Assembly (NCBI GenBank): GCA_003990745.1
Contig: RBNI01004512.1
Coordinates: forward strand, 1 to 13,926
Reading direction: 5' to 3'
Origin: Jimgerdemannia flammicorona
Lineage: Eukaryota > Mucoromycota > Endogonomycetes > Endogonales > Endogonaceae
Length of the DNA: 13,926 bases
The translations under genes were made by a program, and so were the position numbers. Below the pieces are notes generated by a model, which made no database searches, was not told the origin of the DNA, and saw only the letters and a program-made list of their open reading frames with translations. Shown piece after piece: positions 1-9,822 of this stretch. The first letter of the stretch is position 1. The number at the start of each line of letters is the position of its first letter.

Positions 1-172
1 GGGGGCGTGACAAGTAATTGAGCAAGTGAGAATGAGTTTGGAGAGGAAGGAGGGGAGGGGGGGAGGGGGAGGAAGAGAAGAAGAGAAAAAAGCAATTCTC
101 TCATTTCATGCAACAATTGTAATAACCCGACCTATCTCCCCAACACACACACGCACACACATATGGATGTAC
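1..172 (-). other. Incomplete first intron of the Dnf3-like gene, purine-rich on the plus strand
   Basis: The donor GTACAT directly follows the flippase exon at 172. Every AG reachable before the window edge gives either an early stop or Pro/Ser/Leu-rich nonsense instead of the conserved flippase sequence, so the acceptor lies beyond base 1. On the minus strand the intron has a GT-repeat (TGTGTGTGCGTGTGTGTG) and a long C/T tract. Its plus-strand complement (about 41-97) has G-runs at 52-55, 57-63 and 65-69, which could form a G-quadruplex. The window starts at a G run. Confidence 0.7.
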
Positions 173-1172
173 CTTCAAAATCCGCTAACGCCTCCGGCGA
201 GGTCAACACCGCATTCGTCTCCTTTAATGCCTGCCTCTGCTTGAGATTGGTCTCTCCGTCCAGTGCAGCAGTCTCGACATAGCACGTCCCCTCCTCTCCC
301 GGGCTGTACAGCAGGAGCAGATCCGCCGGGATCCACTCGTTTTGATCAACGCGCACGTAGTCCCCCATGGCGACTTCGTGCCACCGAACCTTAAGCCAGA
401 CACAAGCGCGTGTACCCGTCGTGGTGGAGGTCGACGTAAACGAGTCTCTGCGAGCGATTCCATTCCTGTTTCCCTCGGGGGAGGTTGTACCTCCGCGGTA
501 GACGCGCAGGACATATGTCTCCTTGTTGTTCTCGGCTCTGTCGGCGCGATGACGGCGCAGATCGTCATAGGCCTCGTGGGCCATAGCGATAGACATGAAG
601 AGGGCGAGGGGGAAGATAGTGGTGTACTGGCCGGTGGGGGACCAACCGGGGACCATCTGGATAACAGCAACGAAAAGGAAGTAGGTATTGGCAACCTTTG
701 AGAACTGGGCGTAGAGCTGTTTCGGGAGGAAGTTATAGACATTATATCGGGCGGTGGTGATGCTGTTGGTGGAGTACGGCTTCGCTGTGGCTGGGTTGAC
801 GAGCGGTGTTGCACGCGAGGGTACGATGGGAATGCTCCGGGTCTCGGGTATGGAGGAGGGCACGGGGGCGCGGAAGGAGATGGCGCGGGCGAGCTTCTGG
901 GAGAGACGACGGCCCAGGCCAAGGTTTTCCGCAGGCGCGTTAGGAGCACGCGTTGGGGTGCGGTGAATGCGGCGAGGGTTCCGGTGGCTTCGAGGAGTGG
1001 AGCCGAAGCGCAAGGTGGAGGTGGATGTAGGGCTCGGTGTGGTGGAGTTATTGAGTGTTGTGGAGGATGAGGCAAGCATGGTGAAGGGATAGAAGCCGGG
1101 TGGGTCGTCAAGAAGGATCGAGTCTGTGTCGGGGTCGGCGTCGGCGTCGTGCCAGTCCATGTGAGGGTCCAT
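173..1172 (-). CDS. DNF3: P4-type ATPase (phospholipid flippase), Dnf3-like, N-terminal exon only
   Basis: P4-ATPases move phospholipids from the outer or lumenal leaflet to the cytosolic leaflet of Golgi, endosome and plasma membranes, usually with a Cdc50-family partner. The visible exon gives 333 residues plus one base. After a disordered Ser/Thr/Pro/Arg-rich tail (residues 1-135) comes the family signature TARYNVYNFLPKQLYAQFSK (140-159), the first membrane hairpin (about 160-205), then YDDLRRHRADRAENN, and the start of the actuator domain with ADLLLLYS and ALDGETNLK. DGET (305-308) is the P4 form of the actuator loop. The wording of the first hairpin (QLYAQFSKVANTYF, MVPGWSPTGQYTT) resembles Dnf3 more than Drs2, Dnf1/2 or Neo1; this is from memory of the family. 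The ATG at 1172 is the first in frame and is preceded by an AT-rich leader. The exon ends ..GATTTTGAAG|GTACAT at 173. The catalytic DKTG and later membrane spans lie outside the window, so activity cannot be judged. Confidence 0.82.
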
Positions 1173-1452
1173 ATTATATTTTATTATTTTATTTCTCGCT
1201 TTTATGTCTCAGCGCCAGGTTTGTCAGCCTCTCTTTCAGCCATCCTAAATAGCAGCCACTGTATTTCCTTTGTAGATCCGTCCACGGTCTACTCAGTTTG
1301 GAAACCCATGTATATTTGAGGCGAAGTTTATTAAAAAGTACCTTATGGCCTATCTGGATTGGTACCTTTTTAACCCATACCCATTTGCACTGCCGCCTGT
1401 TGCCTGCGGGACGGCTCAAACCACCCACGTGGTATGCCGGAAAAAGCATATC

Positions 1453-1469
1453 CTCGGTTCGAACCCGAG
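1453..1469 (+). other. tRNA T-arm-like hairpin with perfect B-box
   Basis: CTCGG-TTCGAAC-CCGAG forms a five-pair stem with a seven-base loop exactly like a tRNA T-arm. The embedded GGTTCGAACCC (1456-1466) matches the B-box consensus GGTTCGANNCC. The following ATGTTCT would need AGAACAT as its 5' acceptor partner, which is absent upstream, and no clear A-box is found 30-60 bases upstream. It could be a relic of a tRNA-derived SINE, an isolated TFIIIC site, or chance. Confidence 0.4.
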
Positions 1470-1754
1470 ATGTTCTTAAGACTAACTGATTCTCTCAACA
1501 CACAACACACATGTTGGGAGGGGGCCACAGAAAAGACAATTTCGGATTTGTGCGCGCAACGGTCACCCCTCCCCTATTGTAATGTCACTCGTATCCTGCT
1601 CACATCGTTTTTAATGACGCCGCACACCCAAATCTTGTCCTCATACCCTCGTAAATTCTTGTTTTATCTACTCAAAAAGTGATCTTGGAACCAAGTACTA
1701 AGTAATTATATATACAAGAGCAAATAACTAGATGAGTCAGCAAGAATTTATTTC

Positions 1755-1759
<5 letters not shown>

Positions 1760-1785
<26 letters not shown>
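1760..1785. repeat. (TA)13 dinucleotide microsatellite
   Basis: Twenty-six uninterrupted alternating T/A bases lie in the ATP10 3' intergenic region. The tract is directly followed by CGGGGGGCTTCGCC and the minus-strand B-box match. It is expected to vary in length between strains and could extrude a cruciform. Confidence 0.95.
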
Positions 1786-1823
1786 CGGGGGGCTTCGCCG
1801 AGTTGGATCGACCAAACTTGAAG

Positions 1824-1834
1824 GGGATCGAACC
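1824..1834 (-). other. B-box (TFIIIC) consensus match on the minus strand
   Basis: The minus strand reads GGTTCGATCCC, an exact match to GGTTCGANNCC. The flanks do not pair as a T-arm stem and no full A-box precedes it. Read on the minus strand, the motif is followed about 40 bases later by the (TA)13 tract, an arrangement that recalls a SINE head with a simple-repeat tail. The evidence is slim. Confidence 0.3.
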
Positions 1835-1899
1835 GGACCAAAGAGGTACTAGTTCTCTATTTTCTACACATAACCCCACACTCCCCACGATGCACCCCC

Positions 1900-3512
1900 T
1901 CAATTCGCCCTCGCCTCCTCCGCATCCACCTCCCTAACACTATTCTTGTCGTGCAGTGCCCTGACCGCCGCCAGCATGGTCTTGACCTCGGGCAGGGTGG
2001 CGAGACCGTGCGCCGCCCACCTGATCCTGCACTCAGAGTCGACGAGGAAGACGTAGCCCAGGTACTGATTGTACATGCCAAGCGGCTTGCGCAGCCGCTC
2101 GATGTTCTGGTAAAGGAGGATGTAGTTGGCCTGGGGATGGTGTGACAGTTTGGTAAATAATCAAGTTCTCGGTCTGGAGGGATTCGAGAGAGTGACGTAG
2201 CAAGCAGCATATGGATGATTTAGGGATTGTGTCGATACGTGTCGATACGTACGCGGCGGGCTTCTGCTGTGTTCTTCCGTATGCTGGGCACGAATGCCCG
2301 GAGGATGAGCGACTTCAGCTTGTTCTCCTGCACGTTCATCTTTGTCCCGCAAGTGCAAGAAAGGAAATACAAGTCAAGTTAGCATCAAGACACACTTGAC
2401 CTCAAACAAACATTGGCAACAACCGTCATCGAAACGCCAGAACCATCACAGCTCGCACTTCAAACCTCACCTCGATCAACTGGATGTTCTTCTGCCCTCC
2501 ATACACTTCCAGGAACGGGTCGACAAAGCTCGCAGCGTGCGGCTACTTAAGGGGGCCATATGGTATAGGGTGAGAGGTCGCCCATGTAAACACGCTTTCA
2601 AAGAGATATACCTTTTCATTCACGCACGCACCTCCCCGAACCTTGCGAACACGAATGCCATCAGCGATGTCTTGCCGTGCAAGCGGTCGGTTGTGTTCAC
2701 TTGATTGTTGTACAGATCAACGCCACGGAAGTTGGGCATGTAGTTGGCCTTCTACTCGGCGAGGGGCAAGCGGGATGGAGTCGTTCAAGCTTCCTATGCA
2801 CACGATCCACCAAGAATAGGAGCAAGCACGAGAAACGAGACGTTGGGGCTTACATCCTTCTTGATGAGTTTAGTGCTCGCCTCCCACATCTTACCGCCGT
2901 GAATATGTATGTCTAGGGGTGATGCAAGGTTCTAGCCTTAATATGCAGGCTGGGGTAGTTCGACCGCTTCATCCATGAACTCCAAAACGAATTCGCTACC
3001 TTGCATATCCTTCCAGTACGACTCTGAAAATTTCTCGGTCCTATCACAACCATACCCAAAAGCATTGCTGTCAGCTAGCATCGCATCCATGCCATTTTCC
3101 CCATTCCCATCATTCCCGTTTCTCTTCGACAGTAATCCGCCCAGGCGTCATCCCACCGCAACACGCACAAATACTTCCTCTCTTCCGCGTTCGCCGCCGC
3201 CACTCTCTCGTAATCCAAATTCTTTATAATATTTCCAATACCGCCCGTTTCACCCACGACCGGCGGCTCGGGAACACCAAACACAAGCGGCGTCGTCGGC
3301 ATAGGGCGTTTACGCGGGGTTGCGGGCTGTGACTGCTGTTGCGGCTGTGATGGCTGTGGTTGTTGTTGCTGTTGCTGTTGCGGCTGGGCCTGGGGCGGGT
3401 CTTTGGTAGAGGAAACGAGGCGGACGGGTCGGCCTCGGTGCAAGGGCATGGAACCAAGGAAGGATGGCCTGCGGAGCGGAGTGAAAAAGTGTCTAGCGAG
3501 CCAGGGATGCAT
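1900..3512 (-). CDS. ATP10: Mitochondrial ATP synthase assembly factor Atp10 (seven exons)
   Basis: Atp10 is a mitochondrial inner-membrane chaperone for assembly of the F1Fo-ATP synthase Fo sector (subunit 6). Exons inferred by frame and splice signals: 3512-3175, 3040-3000, 2912-2854, 2751-2632, 2542-2471, 2339-2253, 2130-1900; joined length 948 bases, 315 residues (yeast protein about 279). Introns are 134, 87, 102, 89, 131 and 122 bases. Residues 1-36 form an Arg-rich, acid-free presequence (MHPWLARHFFTPLRRP), followed by a Pro/Gln-rich linker (37-64) and VFGVPEPPVVGE (78-89). Family landmarks follow: SYWKDMQ, HGGKMWEA, KANYMPNFRGVDLY, SFVDPFLEVYGG, MNVQENKLKS, LRAFVPSIRK and near the end LGYVFLVD..CRIRWAAHGLA. 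The frame stays open upstream to 3638, but the ATG at 3512 gives a textbook presequence, so I chose it. The 41-base second exon is the least certain border; the joined frame reads well through it. Confidence 0.9.
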
Positions 3513-3915
3513 TCTTGGAGTTAGGTTGCAGGGGGTGTTGACGCGACCAGGAAATTGTGCTGGGTTCGATTCCAAGCCACGCGCGTCATAGTATATAATT
3601 ACACCCCACTCTTCCTCTCTGCAGCCTTGGTTGGACACGTTGGATTCAATATAGATGAAATAAATATACAGCGAAAAATAGGGAATCTATGTAGGGGAAA
3701 ATAATGTACGATGAATGTCTATTCCGAACCATAATCAGACAATCGTGATGAGAAACACGGGGCAGCGCTATCGATCAAGTGATTCGACGCCAACGAGGGG
3801 CCGATATATATAATACAAATATCCAAGAAAGAACCAGAAAAAAGGAAACGGGCACAAATAGTTTAATTACATAAGTTACAGTCCTCCAACCCTCCCTCCC
3901 TTTCAATCGATATCA
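3513..3915. promoter_or_regulatory. ATP10 upstream region / IML2 downstream region
   Basis: These 403 bases separate the ATP10 start from the IML2 stop; both genes lie on the minus strand. On that strand a TATA-like AATTATATAC (3600-3591) lies about 80 bases upstream of the ATP10 ATG and is a plausible core promoter element. An exact plus-strand B-box match lies at 3563-3573. The remainder (3640-3900) is AT-rich with no open frame of note and probably carries the IML2 3' end. Confidence 0.5.
3563..3573 (+). other. B-box (TFIIIC) consensus match GGTTCGATTCC
   Basis: This is an exact match to the Pol III internal promoter B-box. The surrounding T-arm-like stem CTGGG/CCAAG (3560-3564 with 3572-3576) has one mismatch. 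No acceptor stem or convincing A-box could be found, so I do not call a tRNA gene. It lies about 50 bases upstream of the ATP10 ATG, inside its presumed promoter or 5' leader. Confidence 0.35.
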
Positions 3916-6631
3916 TCAACCTCCATCCTTCCGCCCTCCCTCCCAACCTTCCACTACCTCCTCCACGGCCACCACCTCGACTTCGACCTCCTCCGGGGTT
4001 CCTCCTCCTCCGCTCCCGCCCGTGCTCCGACCACCGTTCCCATTCGCGCTCGCCTGCGCAAACACTCCGCCACTGACCAATTCGTCCAACTCGGCCATCG
4101 AGTTATGCGTCTTGAATATGACCATGTTCTCCAGACTATACTTGCCCTTTATCTCCGCCGGCTTCACCGCTAACCCAGCCTCCGTGGGCACGGGGACGGG
4201 CTGCCTCGCCAGTACGACAGCGAACTCCTCTTTAGCTGCACGGGTGTCGCCCATGAGGACGAGCGTGCGGCCCATTTCATACCGCGCAAAGTAATATAAG
4301 TAGTGGTCGAGCCTAATGCGCCACGCCTCGCGAAACACGGTCCGGAAGGATTCGAGCGCGCCCGTAACGAGGGTATGATGCCGCGCAAGATCTGGATCCA
4401 AAGCCGGCGCATCCGGGTCGGTGTAGAAGGCCTGCTGGCGGAGGAGGATGCCGCGGAGGAAATGGGCGAGGCAGAAATCGTCATAAAAGTTGTCGTAGGG
4501 CAAATCTGAGCCGGAAAGGGAGGAGAGTAGCAAGATCTCGAGCTGCGCAATCTCAGATTCGACCAGCGATGCCGAGCGACGAAGGTGTACGAGGGGCATG
4601 ATCTCGTAGCAGTTCCAGACGTGCAAGAGCTCGAGACCGGGGAGGAGGAGGCGATTGGACTGGGCGAGGAACTTGCGCGCCTTGCGGGCGACGAATTTCT
4701 GTTGCAAGGGTCGTGGACGGTGTGTCAAGGTGGACACAGTAGGCGAGTTGAAATAAAATAAATTCACACATGAACAACAAACTCTTCCTACCCACTTTCC
4801 AACCCCCATACTCACCTCAATCGGTATTGACTTTCCAGCAATCTTCTGTAACAGTCCTGGCACCTTCCCCATCAACCCCTCCACCTCCTTCATGGTCTTC
4901 TCCTTCTCTTCTTTTCTCTCTTCCTCGATCCCCATGGCAACGACATAAGCGCAAATGGCCCTCTGATACGTATACACGGCTTTGGACCAATTGCTTTCCT
5001 TGCACAGTATCACGTACGCCCTAAGCGCCTCGGTATACTCCGCGCTGACCATATGGCAGAGCCCGAGCTCCCAGTAGCAAATGTGATGCAGCTGCTTCCA
5101 GTCCGCCTGGATGGCGATGGCGGTCTCGTACGACTCGACAGCCTGTGGGATGTGCCTCCGGGCCTGCCGCAGGCGGGCGGAGAAGTATAGGAAGAAGGCA
5201 GACCGCGGGTAGAGGTGGAGGTTGTGGGCGAGGATCTGCGCTGCGAACTGCGGCGACGCGTCCGCGCAGGGGACCATGGATGAAATGACAGTGTGATAAA
5301 CGAGGAGAGCCATGTCGGCGAACTGGCGTCGAAGGCCCGTCTCCGAGGAGACCGGGAGCTGTAGCGGTGGGGGGAGGGACGGGTCGGAGGCGGAGGCGGC
5401 GGACCAGCCGCCGATGGACTCCAGGACGGAAACCCCCATAGCGCGGTTGCCGGAGAAACCGATGATCTCAAAGACTTTGAGGACGGTGGTAGGGAGGAGG
5501 GAGAGCATGAGGTTAAAGAGGCCAATGCCGAGGGAGACCCCCGAGGTCAGGTGCTCGTCGATCTCGTACTGCGCTGCCACCCGGGCGCCGCCATGACCGG
5601 GGTCGGCGAGTTCAGCTTCATCGATCTCGGCGTCGACAACCTCGAGGAACTTTTGGAGGCTGCGGTAGATGGTGTAGGAGGAGCGGATGTTGAGGCCCTC
5701 GCGGATGAAGGCGACCAGGGTCTCGTCGTGAACAATGCTGATAATGGCTTTGAGAAGGTAAGCTTCGGCGTAAACAAGTTCCTGGTGGGTGGAGGGAGGG
5801 GCCGCAAGGTTACATTTGATGAGCGTGATGGCATTTATCGAAATGAAATCGGTCCTATCCTCGGTTCGTCAAATCCGCTTTTTGCCCTCCTCTTCCCAAA
5901 AATTCAAATAAACTCGCCCGTTCCAGTAAAGCAAAACAGAAATTCCCATTCTATAGGCCACAACCCTCCAGTTCCTCCTTTGACTCATCCCGCAATGAGC
6001 TCTTTCCCTTTTGCCCGCAAAAAATACCACACCTACTCACTGCATGCCTTTGCATCCTCGTCATAGCCTTCACAGTAGCGACTCCCGCGCTCCCCCTCAC
6101 AAAATTCGCCAGCGCCTCAACCAACCCCGCGTCCTTTTTCCTCAGGGCGCTCGCGAGATTGATGGTATGCTTGAGGCACTCTAGTGCCTTGTTCACATCC
6201 GCTGGCTGGAACGTCATGAGGGCCTTGAGATAGTTGACGAATGAGTATCCCAGGGTGTGGTACATTGAGGACTTGTATCCACTTAACAGTAGAGTCTCCG
6301 CTTCGGTCATGCGTGAGTCGAGAAACAGATCGAGCCCCTCACGCACGGTGGCGAGGTCGGCATTCAGACGGGTGTTTTCGTCGGTTGTGGGGAAGGATTG
6401 GGAACGGCGGACGAGGGTGCGGAGGTTGGGCAGACGAGTGAGATTGGGCATGGATGCAGTGGAGAGGGAGGAGCGCGTCGGTCTGCGGACGGGGTTGGAG
6501 GAAGGGGAGGAGTTGGTAACAGAGAGCGGAGGGGGGGTTGTCTTGAAGGGGCTAGCAATAGAGGACATATAAAATGTGGACCTGGCTCTGGAGTCGTCTG
6601 ACCGAGGTTTGTTGTTTGAGGCTGTGGTCAT
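3916..6631 (-). CDS. IML2: Iml2/TTC39-family TPR protein (inclusion-body clearance protein)
   Basis: The yeast member Iml2 is reported at the mitochondrial outer membrane, cytosol and nucleus and has been linked to clearance of protein inclusions; animal relatives are TTC39 proteins. Exons: 6631-6041 (197 codons), 5781-4816 (322) and 4698-3916 (260 plus stop), giving 779 residues, close to yeast Iml2 (about 730). Residues 1-85 are Ser/Pro/Thr/Arg-rich and probably disordered. The helical TPR-like domain starts near 92 with VREGLDLFLDSRMTEAETLL. Further landmarks are RHA|ELVYAEAYLLKA across the first splice, IREGLNIRSSYTIYRSL, and GVSLGIGLFNLMLSLLP (about 278-294), the most characteristic block; then LYFSARLRQARR, WKQLHHICYWELGLCH and NWSKAVYTYQRA. 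The C-terminal 45 residues are Gly/Val/Glu-rich low complexity. Intron 1 (6040-5782, GTGAGTAGG..CACCAG) is 259 bases, the longest complete one here. Intron 2 is listed separately. The ATG at 6631 follows a C/T-rich leader. Confidence 0.9.
4699..4815 (-). other. Stop-free 117-base intron of IML2 (frame-preserving if retained)
   Basis: The donor GAG|GTGAGTATGG and acceptor TTGCAACAG|AAATTC are both strong, and removal joins SIPIE to KFVARKARKF in the manner of the family. The intron is exactly 39 codons with no stop in frame. Retention would insert a Cys/Phe-rich segment (VCCSCVNLFYF) instead of truncating the protein. The unspliced frame therefore appears as one long ORF, and automatic predictors may miss the intron. 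Confidence 0.75.
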
Positions 6632-9111
6632 TGTGGAGAAGGGGAGGGAAGGAGTTTGTTTGGGTTGGTTCGGTCCATAAATAATTCATTGCTTGACTGC
6701 TTTCGGTCACAAATGGTGCGAACCAGAACGTAGCATCTCGCTTGTCTCAATCTCTCTCTCGCCGGCATTTCATTTACCCTTCCACCGGACCTCAAATCTC
6801 CCCCAAAGCCCCGAAAACCTCATACCACACATCCATCCACGCCACCGTGGGCTGTGGCGCCGAGCTTATAAATATCTGGCTATTTTGGCTATTTTGGGCG
6901 CTTGGGCACGCGATCTGTTGTATTTCAGCATCACAAGAAAGAAAGGAAAGTCAAGTATATACGCATCCACCCATTCGTCTCAACTGTTATACCTATGTCG
7001 CCTCGTACCCCCAAAAACCGGAATCCTTCACTATATGGCGCAGCATGACACGATACCTACATGCTTTGAGGTACCAAAATCCAAAGGTTCTGTCAGCTGT
7101 GATCCTGAACCAAAAAGCTATTTTTCTATATATCCTAGTCCCAGTGTAAGGGTTGAAACAATTCATAAGCCCCGCTCCCGCCCGCCCGCGTCCGCGCACC
7201 ATCCCGTAATTCCCGCTCGTTCTCGTCGCTGTCTTGGAAAGAGCGCAGCCGCTGACGGCGCCGATGGATGCTGCGGCTCCGAGGCGAAGTCCTCAGAGAG
7301 ATGTGTATTTTACACAAGGTTGGCTGATACGTATGTTGACGTCCTAGTCTGTATGAGAGGGCTCGTCAAAAATTCCGAAAAGAGGAAACAGATGAAACAA
7401 CGTAGAAACCGAACCATCATGCTGGGATGAAGATTCTGACCCCGAAAGTCCACGTGGACATCGTGGGCCGGTATATCTACATGCTTCAAAGAGAAATTCT
7501 CCTTTCTTGCTTGATTTCATTTCCGCTCGGTATTCCTCGTTATGGAACGATGCATGCTATGGTTTCCCGCCAACTCGTGCTTCAAAGAGATGGACTCGAT
7601 GCCTGCTGAGCGCTTGCGATAACCTTAAACATTGTTGAGGGGTAAAATGGTACGAATCTTTGGTAGGTAGGGATAGGTTTGACACATATAAGAGAGTGCA
7701 TTGCAGACAGAAGTGTAATTAACGACAACCCAAGCCTATCGCGCTCTACCATTGTCTCATTATCTCTCGACTGATGTAACGCTGGTTTTCCGAATGCACG
7801 TCCTGTCAACAACTCCGAAGCCTTAACGCAAGCCGGATCGTATATTCGTCGAATTTGGAGGTCCAGCTGCGGTGGGCACCTTGGAGTGTTAGGTATACTC
7901 AAGCAATTGCCTGTGGCAATTTTAAATTTCTGTGCCATGCTCTTGTACAAAAAATGTCTAAAAACCATCAGTATGGGAATGGTCATTAGCTTCATGGAAA
8001 GATAGCAAGAATCTAATGCCGTCTGGCAGCTGTATATACTTGTTTTGATTCTCCTACCTTAGACTTGCACAAATGTCAAGGCTTCTTGCCAAAGACTGTG
8101 CCCGATGACAGACAAAGAAGTTCCCTCGTTAAGCTTAGCGATGATCGTAGGTTTGAATCTGACAGCCTGGAGTACAGATCAAAAGTGATCTTGGCTTAGT
8201 TCCCTCGCATCAGTACGACGAACCCACACCGCTCACGTCTCCATGCGGCAAGTAAACATCTCGGCATCCCGGAGCATTGATCTTTACAAAACAACGATCC
8301 TTTGCTATTTCATAAATTTTAAGAGTACTTACATAAGTTAATGCATCAATAAGGACACAGCATAGTGAGACAACAGTCACTTTCAACATTTGCTGCACTC
8401 ATCGCAAAATCTCAACCATACATTGCCAACACATGGACACCGAGTATGCCATGCATGTGAAGTGGTTTTATGATGAATCTCCTCTAGATGCAACCATTCG
8501 CTTTCTCTTACTCCTGAGTCCGGAATTCAAGTGGCCCATCTACGGAGTACAGCGTGACCGCTACTCGGCTGTTCATTTCCTTTTTTGATTCTAGCTCCGA
8601 AGGAAGTTCTCCACGTGGCAGCGTAACGTGACGTGTATGATAATTCAGGAAGGCTGCGACCATTTATGATTTTGTAGATGGTATCGAATGCAAGCCATAA
8701 AGGCCCGTGTTGCTAGTTAAGTAGGGAAGGAAAGAATAAAACTGGAAGAAGTGATTGAAAGGGAATTGAGGAGCATTAATGCGGCAGGCATGATTCATAG
8801 TGATAGATATAATTGACAAGGTATGCTGCTGTGCGTCCATCGGATCTCTCCTAACATATACATATGCTGAAATACTATGCGCCGTAGAAATGTCTAGTTT
8901 ACATGGGATGATTGGGAATGATCAAGTGATTACAACGGGGCACCGATCATTTGCTTTTTTTCCCGGCTCGGTAGATCAAAATTATGTAAGTCGGGTCACT
9001 ACTATTTGGAGTAGATGGCTAGATTTCCGAGGTCGTTTGTGTGGTACATATGCCAGTGCCAACTGCCGCCGCTTATTGGTGTTTTGAGTGGCGTCCGTTG
9101 CCATTCTTAAG
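6632..9111. other. Long intergenic region without a convincing gene
   Basis: About 2.5 kb lie between the divergent IML2 and the 7-TM gene. The IML2-proximal end holds a C/T-rich leader and an AT-rich stretch (minus strand GAATTATTTATGG, about 6688-6676) that may be its core promoter. Longer frames at 6693-7430 and 6742-7149 open with TTG, not ATG, and read as biased non-coding translation. A 137-codon minus frame (7582-7995) starts with ATG but resembles nothing I know. A 13-base direct repeat TGCTTCAAAGAGA occurs at 7482-7494 and 7578-7590. Base composition becomes AT-richer after 7600. No transposase, reverse transcriptase or long terminal repeat is visible. Confidence 0.6.
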
Positions 9112-9770
9112 ATGGAAGCCAACTTAAAAGCATCAGGGAGGTCCGTCCTCTTCTTCCCCAAACGCTCGGGACGGCAAATGAATGCAACCGCAAACCCTCT
9201 ACAACCCGACGTCACCACGACCACCGCTGCCTGGGCATGGTTCAACTTTGCCTTCTCTTTCCTGAGCTGCGTGACCGTTAGCCACAAAGCTTATCGAGAA
9301 CCCTCCAGGCTTCGATGGAGCTGTGTTGCTATGAGCGTCCTATGCGTGGTTTTGAGCCTCTCCAACTCTCTGCGTGCCCGGTCGCAAATACCCGAGGACC
9401 CAGTTCTCATGTTCAAGTCCCTGCTCCTAATCCCGTTCATCAATCTCATGGTCGCCATTATGCTCGACACGGGCAGCAAGTTTTACGGCCTGGGCAATCC
9501 CATCAACTGGCTGTACTGGATCACCATCTTAGCAACGGTAGTGATCAATACGCTGATCATCGTGGGGATAGTGCTGGAGTACGGGTTGCTAATCGTTGAC
9601 AGGGGCGCCTTCATCACGATGATTGGGAAGGTTGGCTATCCAGCCGCATTTTTCTTCGCCTTTTGGTACGCGTTTTACCCAGTGGTCAGCATGAGGAGAA
9701 GTGATAATACACGTCCATCAATCGTGGCTGTGGGTGTATGGTGAGTCATCCATATATATATAATTATATA

Positions 9771-9822
<52 letters not shown>

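Larger units (their letters stand above)
1173..1899. other. Intergenic region between the flippase start and the ATP10 stop
   Basis: About 730 bases hold the flippase promoter/leader side (AT-rich at 1170-1196) and the ATP10 3' side. An 86-codon minus-strand frame (1189-1449) has an ATG but no family resemblance that I can name. The tract also contains two exact Pol III B-box matches and a (TA)13 microsatellite, listed separately. No complete tRNA cloverleaf could be built. Confidence 0.6.

Noticed and set aside
224..1111. 295-codon minus-strand frame overlapping the flippase exon
   Set aside because: It is the out-of-frame shadow of the P4-ATPase exon, Pro/Ser/Arg-rich with no domain, while the other frame carries the conserved flippase motifs.
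1189..1449. 86-codon minus-strand frame just upstream of the flippase
   Set aside because: It ends 17 bases from the flippase start codon, has no known motif and may be part of a decayed repeat; not supported as a gene.
1395..1477. A complete tRNA gene ending in the T-arm at 1453-1469
   Set aside because: No sequence upstream pairs with the 3' acceptor strand and no D-arm or anticodon arm could be placed.
5547..5834. 95-codon minus-strand frame with Ser/Thr/Pro bias
   Set aside because: Out-of-frame shadow of IML2 exon 2, whose true frame reads ELVYAEAYLLKA onward.
6693..7430. 245-codon plus-strand frame in the intergenic block
   Set aside because: It begins with TTG and has no ATG until well inside; composition is biased and no motif is visible. 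A second overlapping frame (6742-7149) has the same defect.
7582..7995. 137-codon minus-strand frame starting with ATG
   Set aside because: No recognisable motif or clear promoter. Kept only as a possibility within the intergenic entry.
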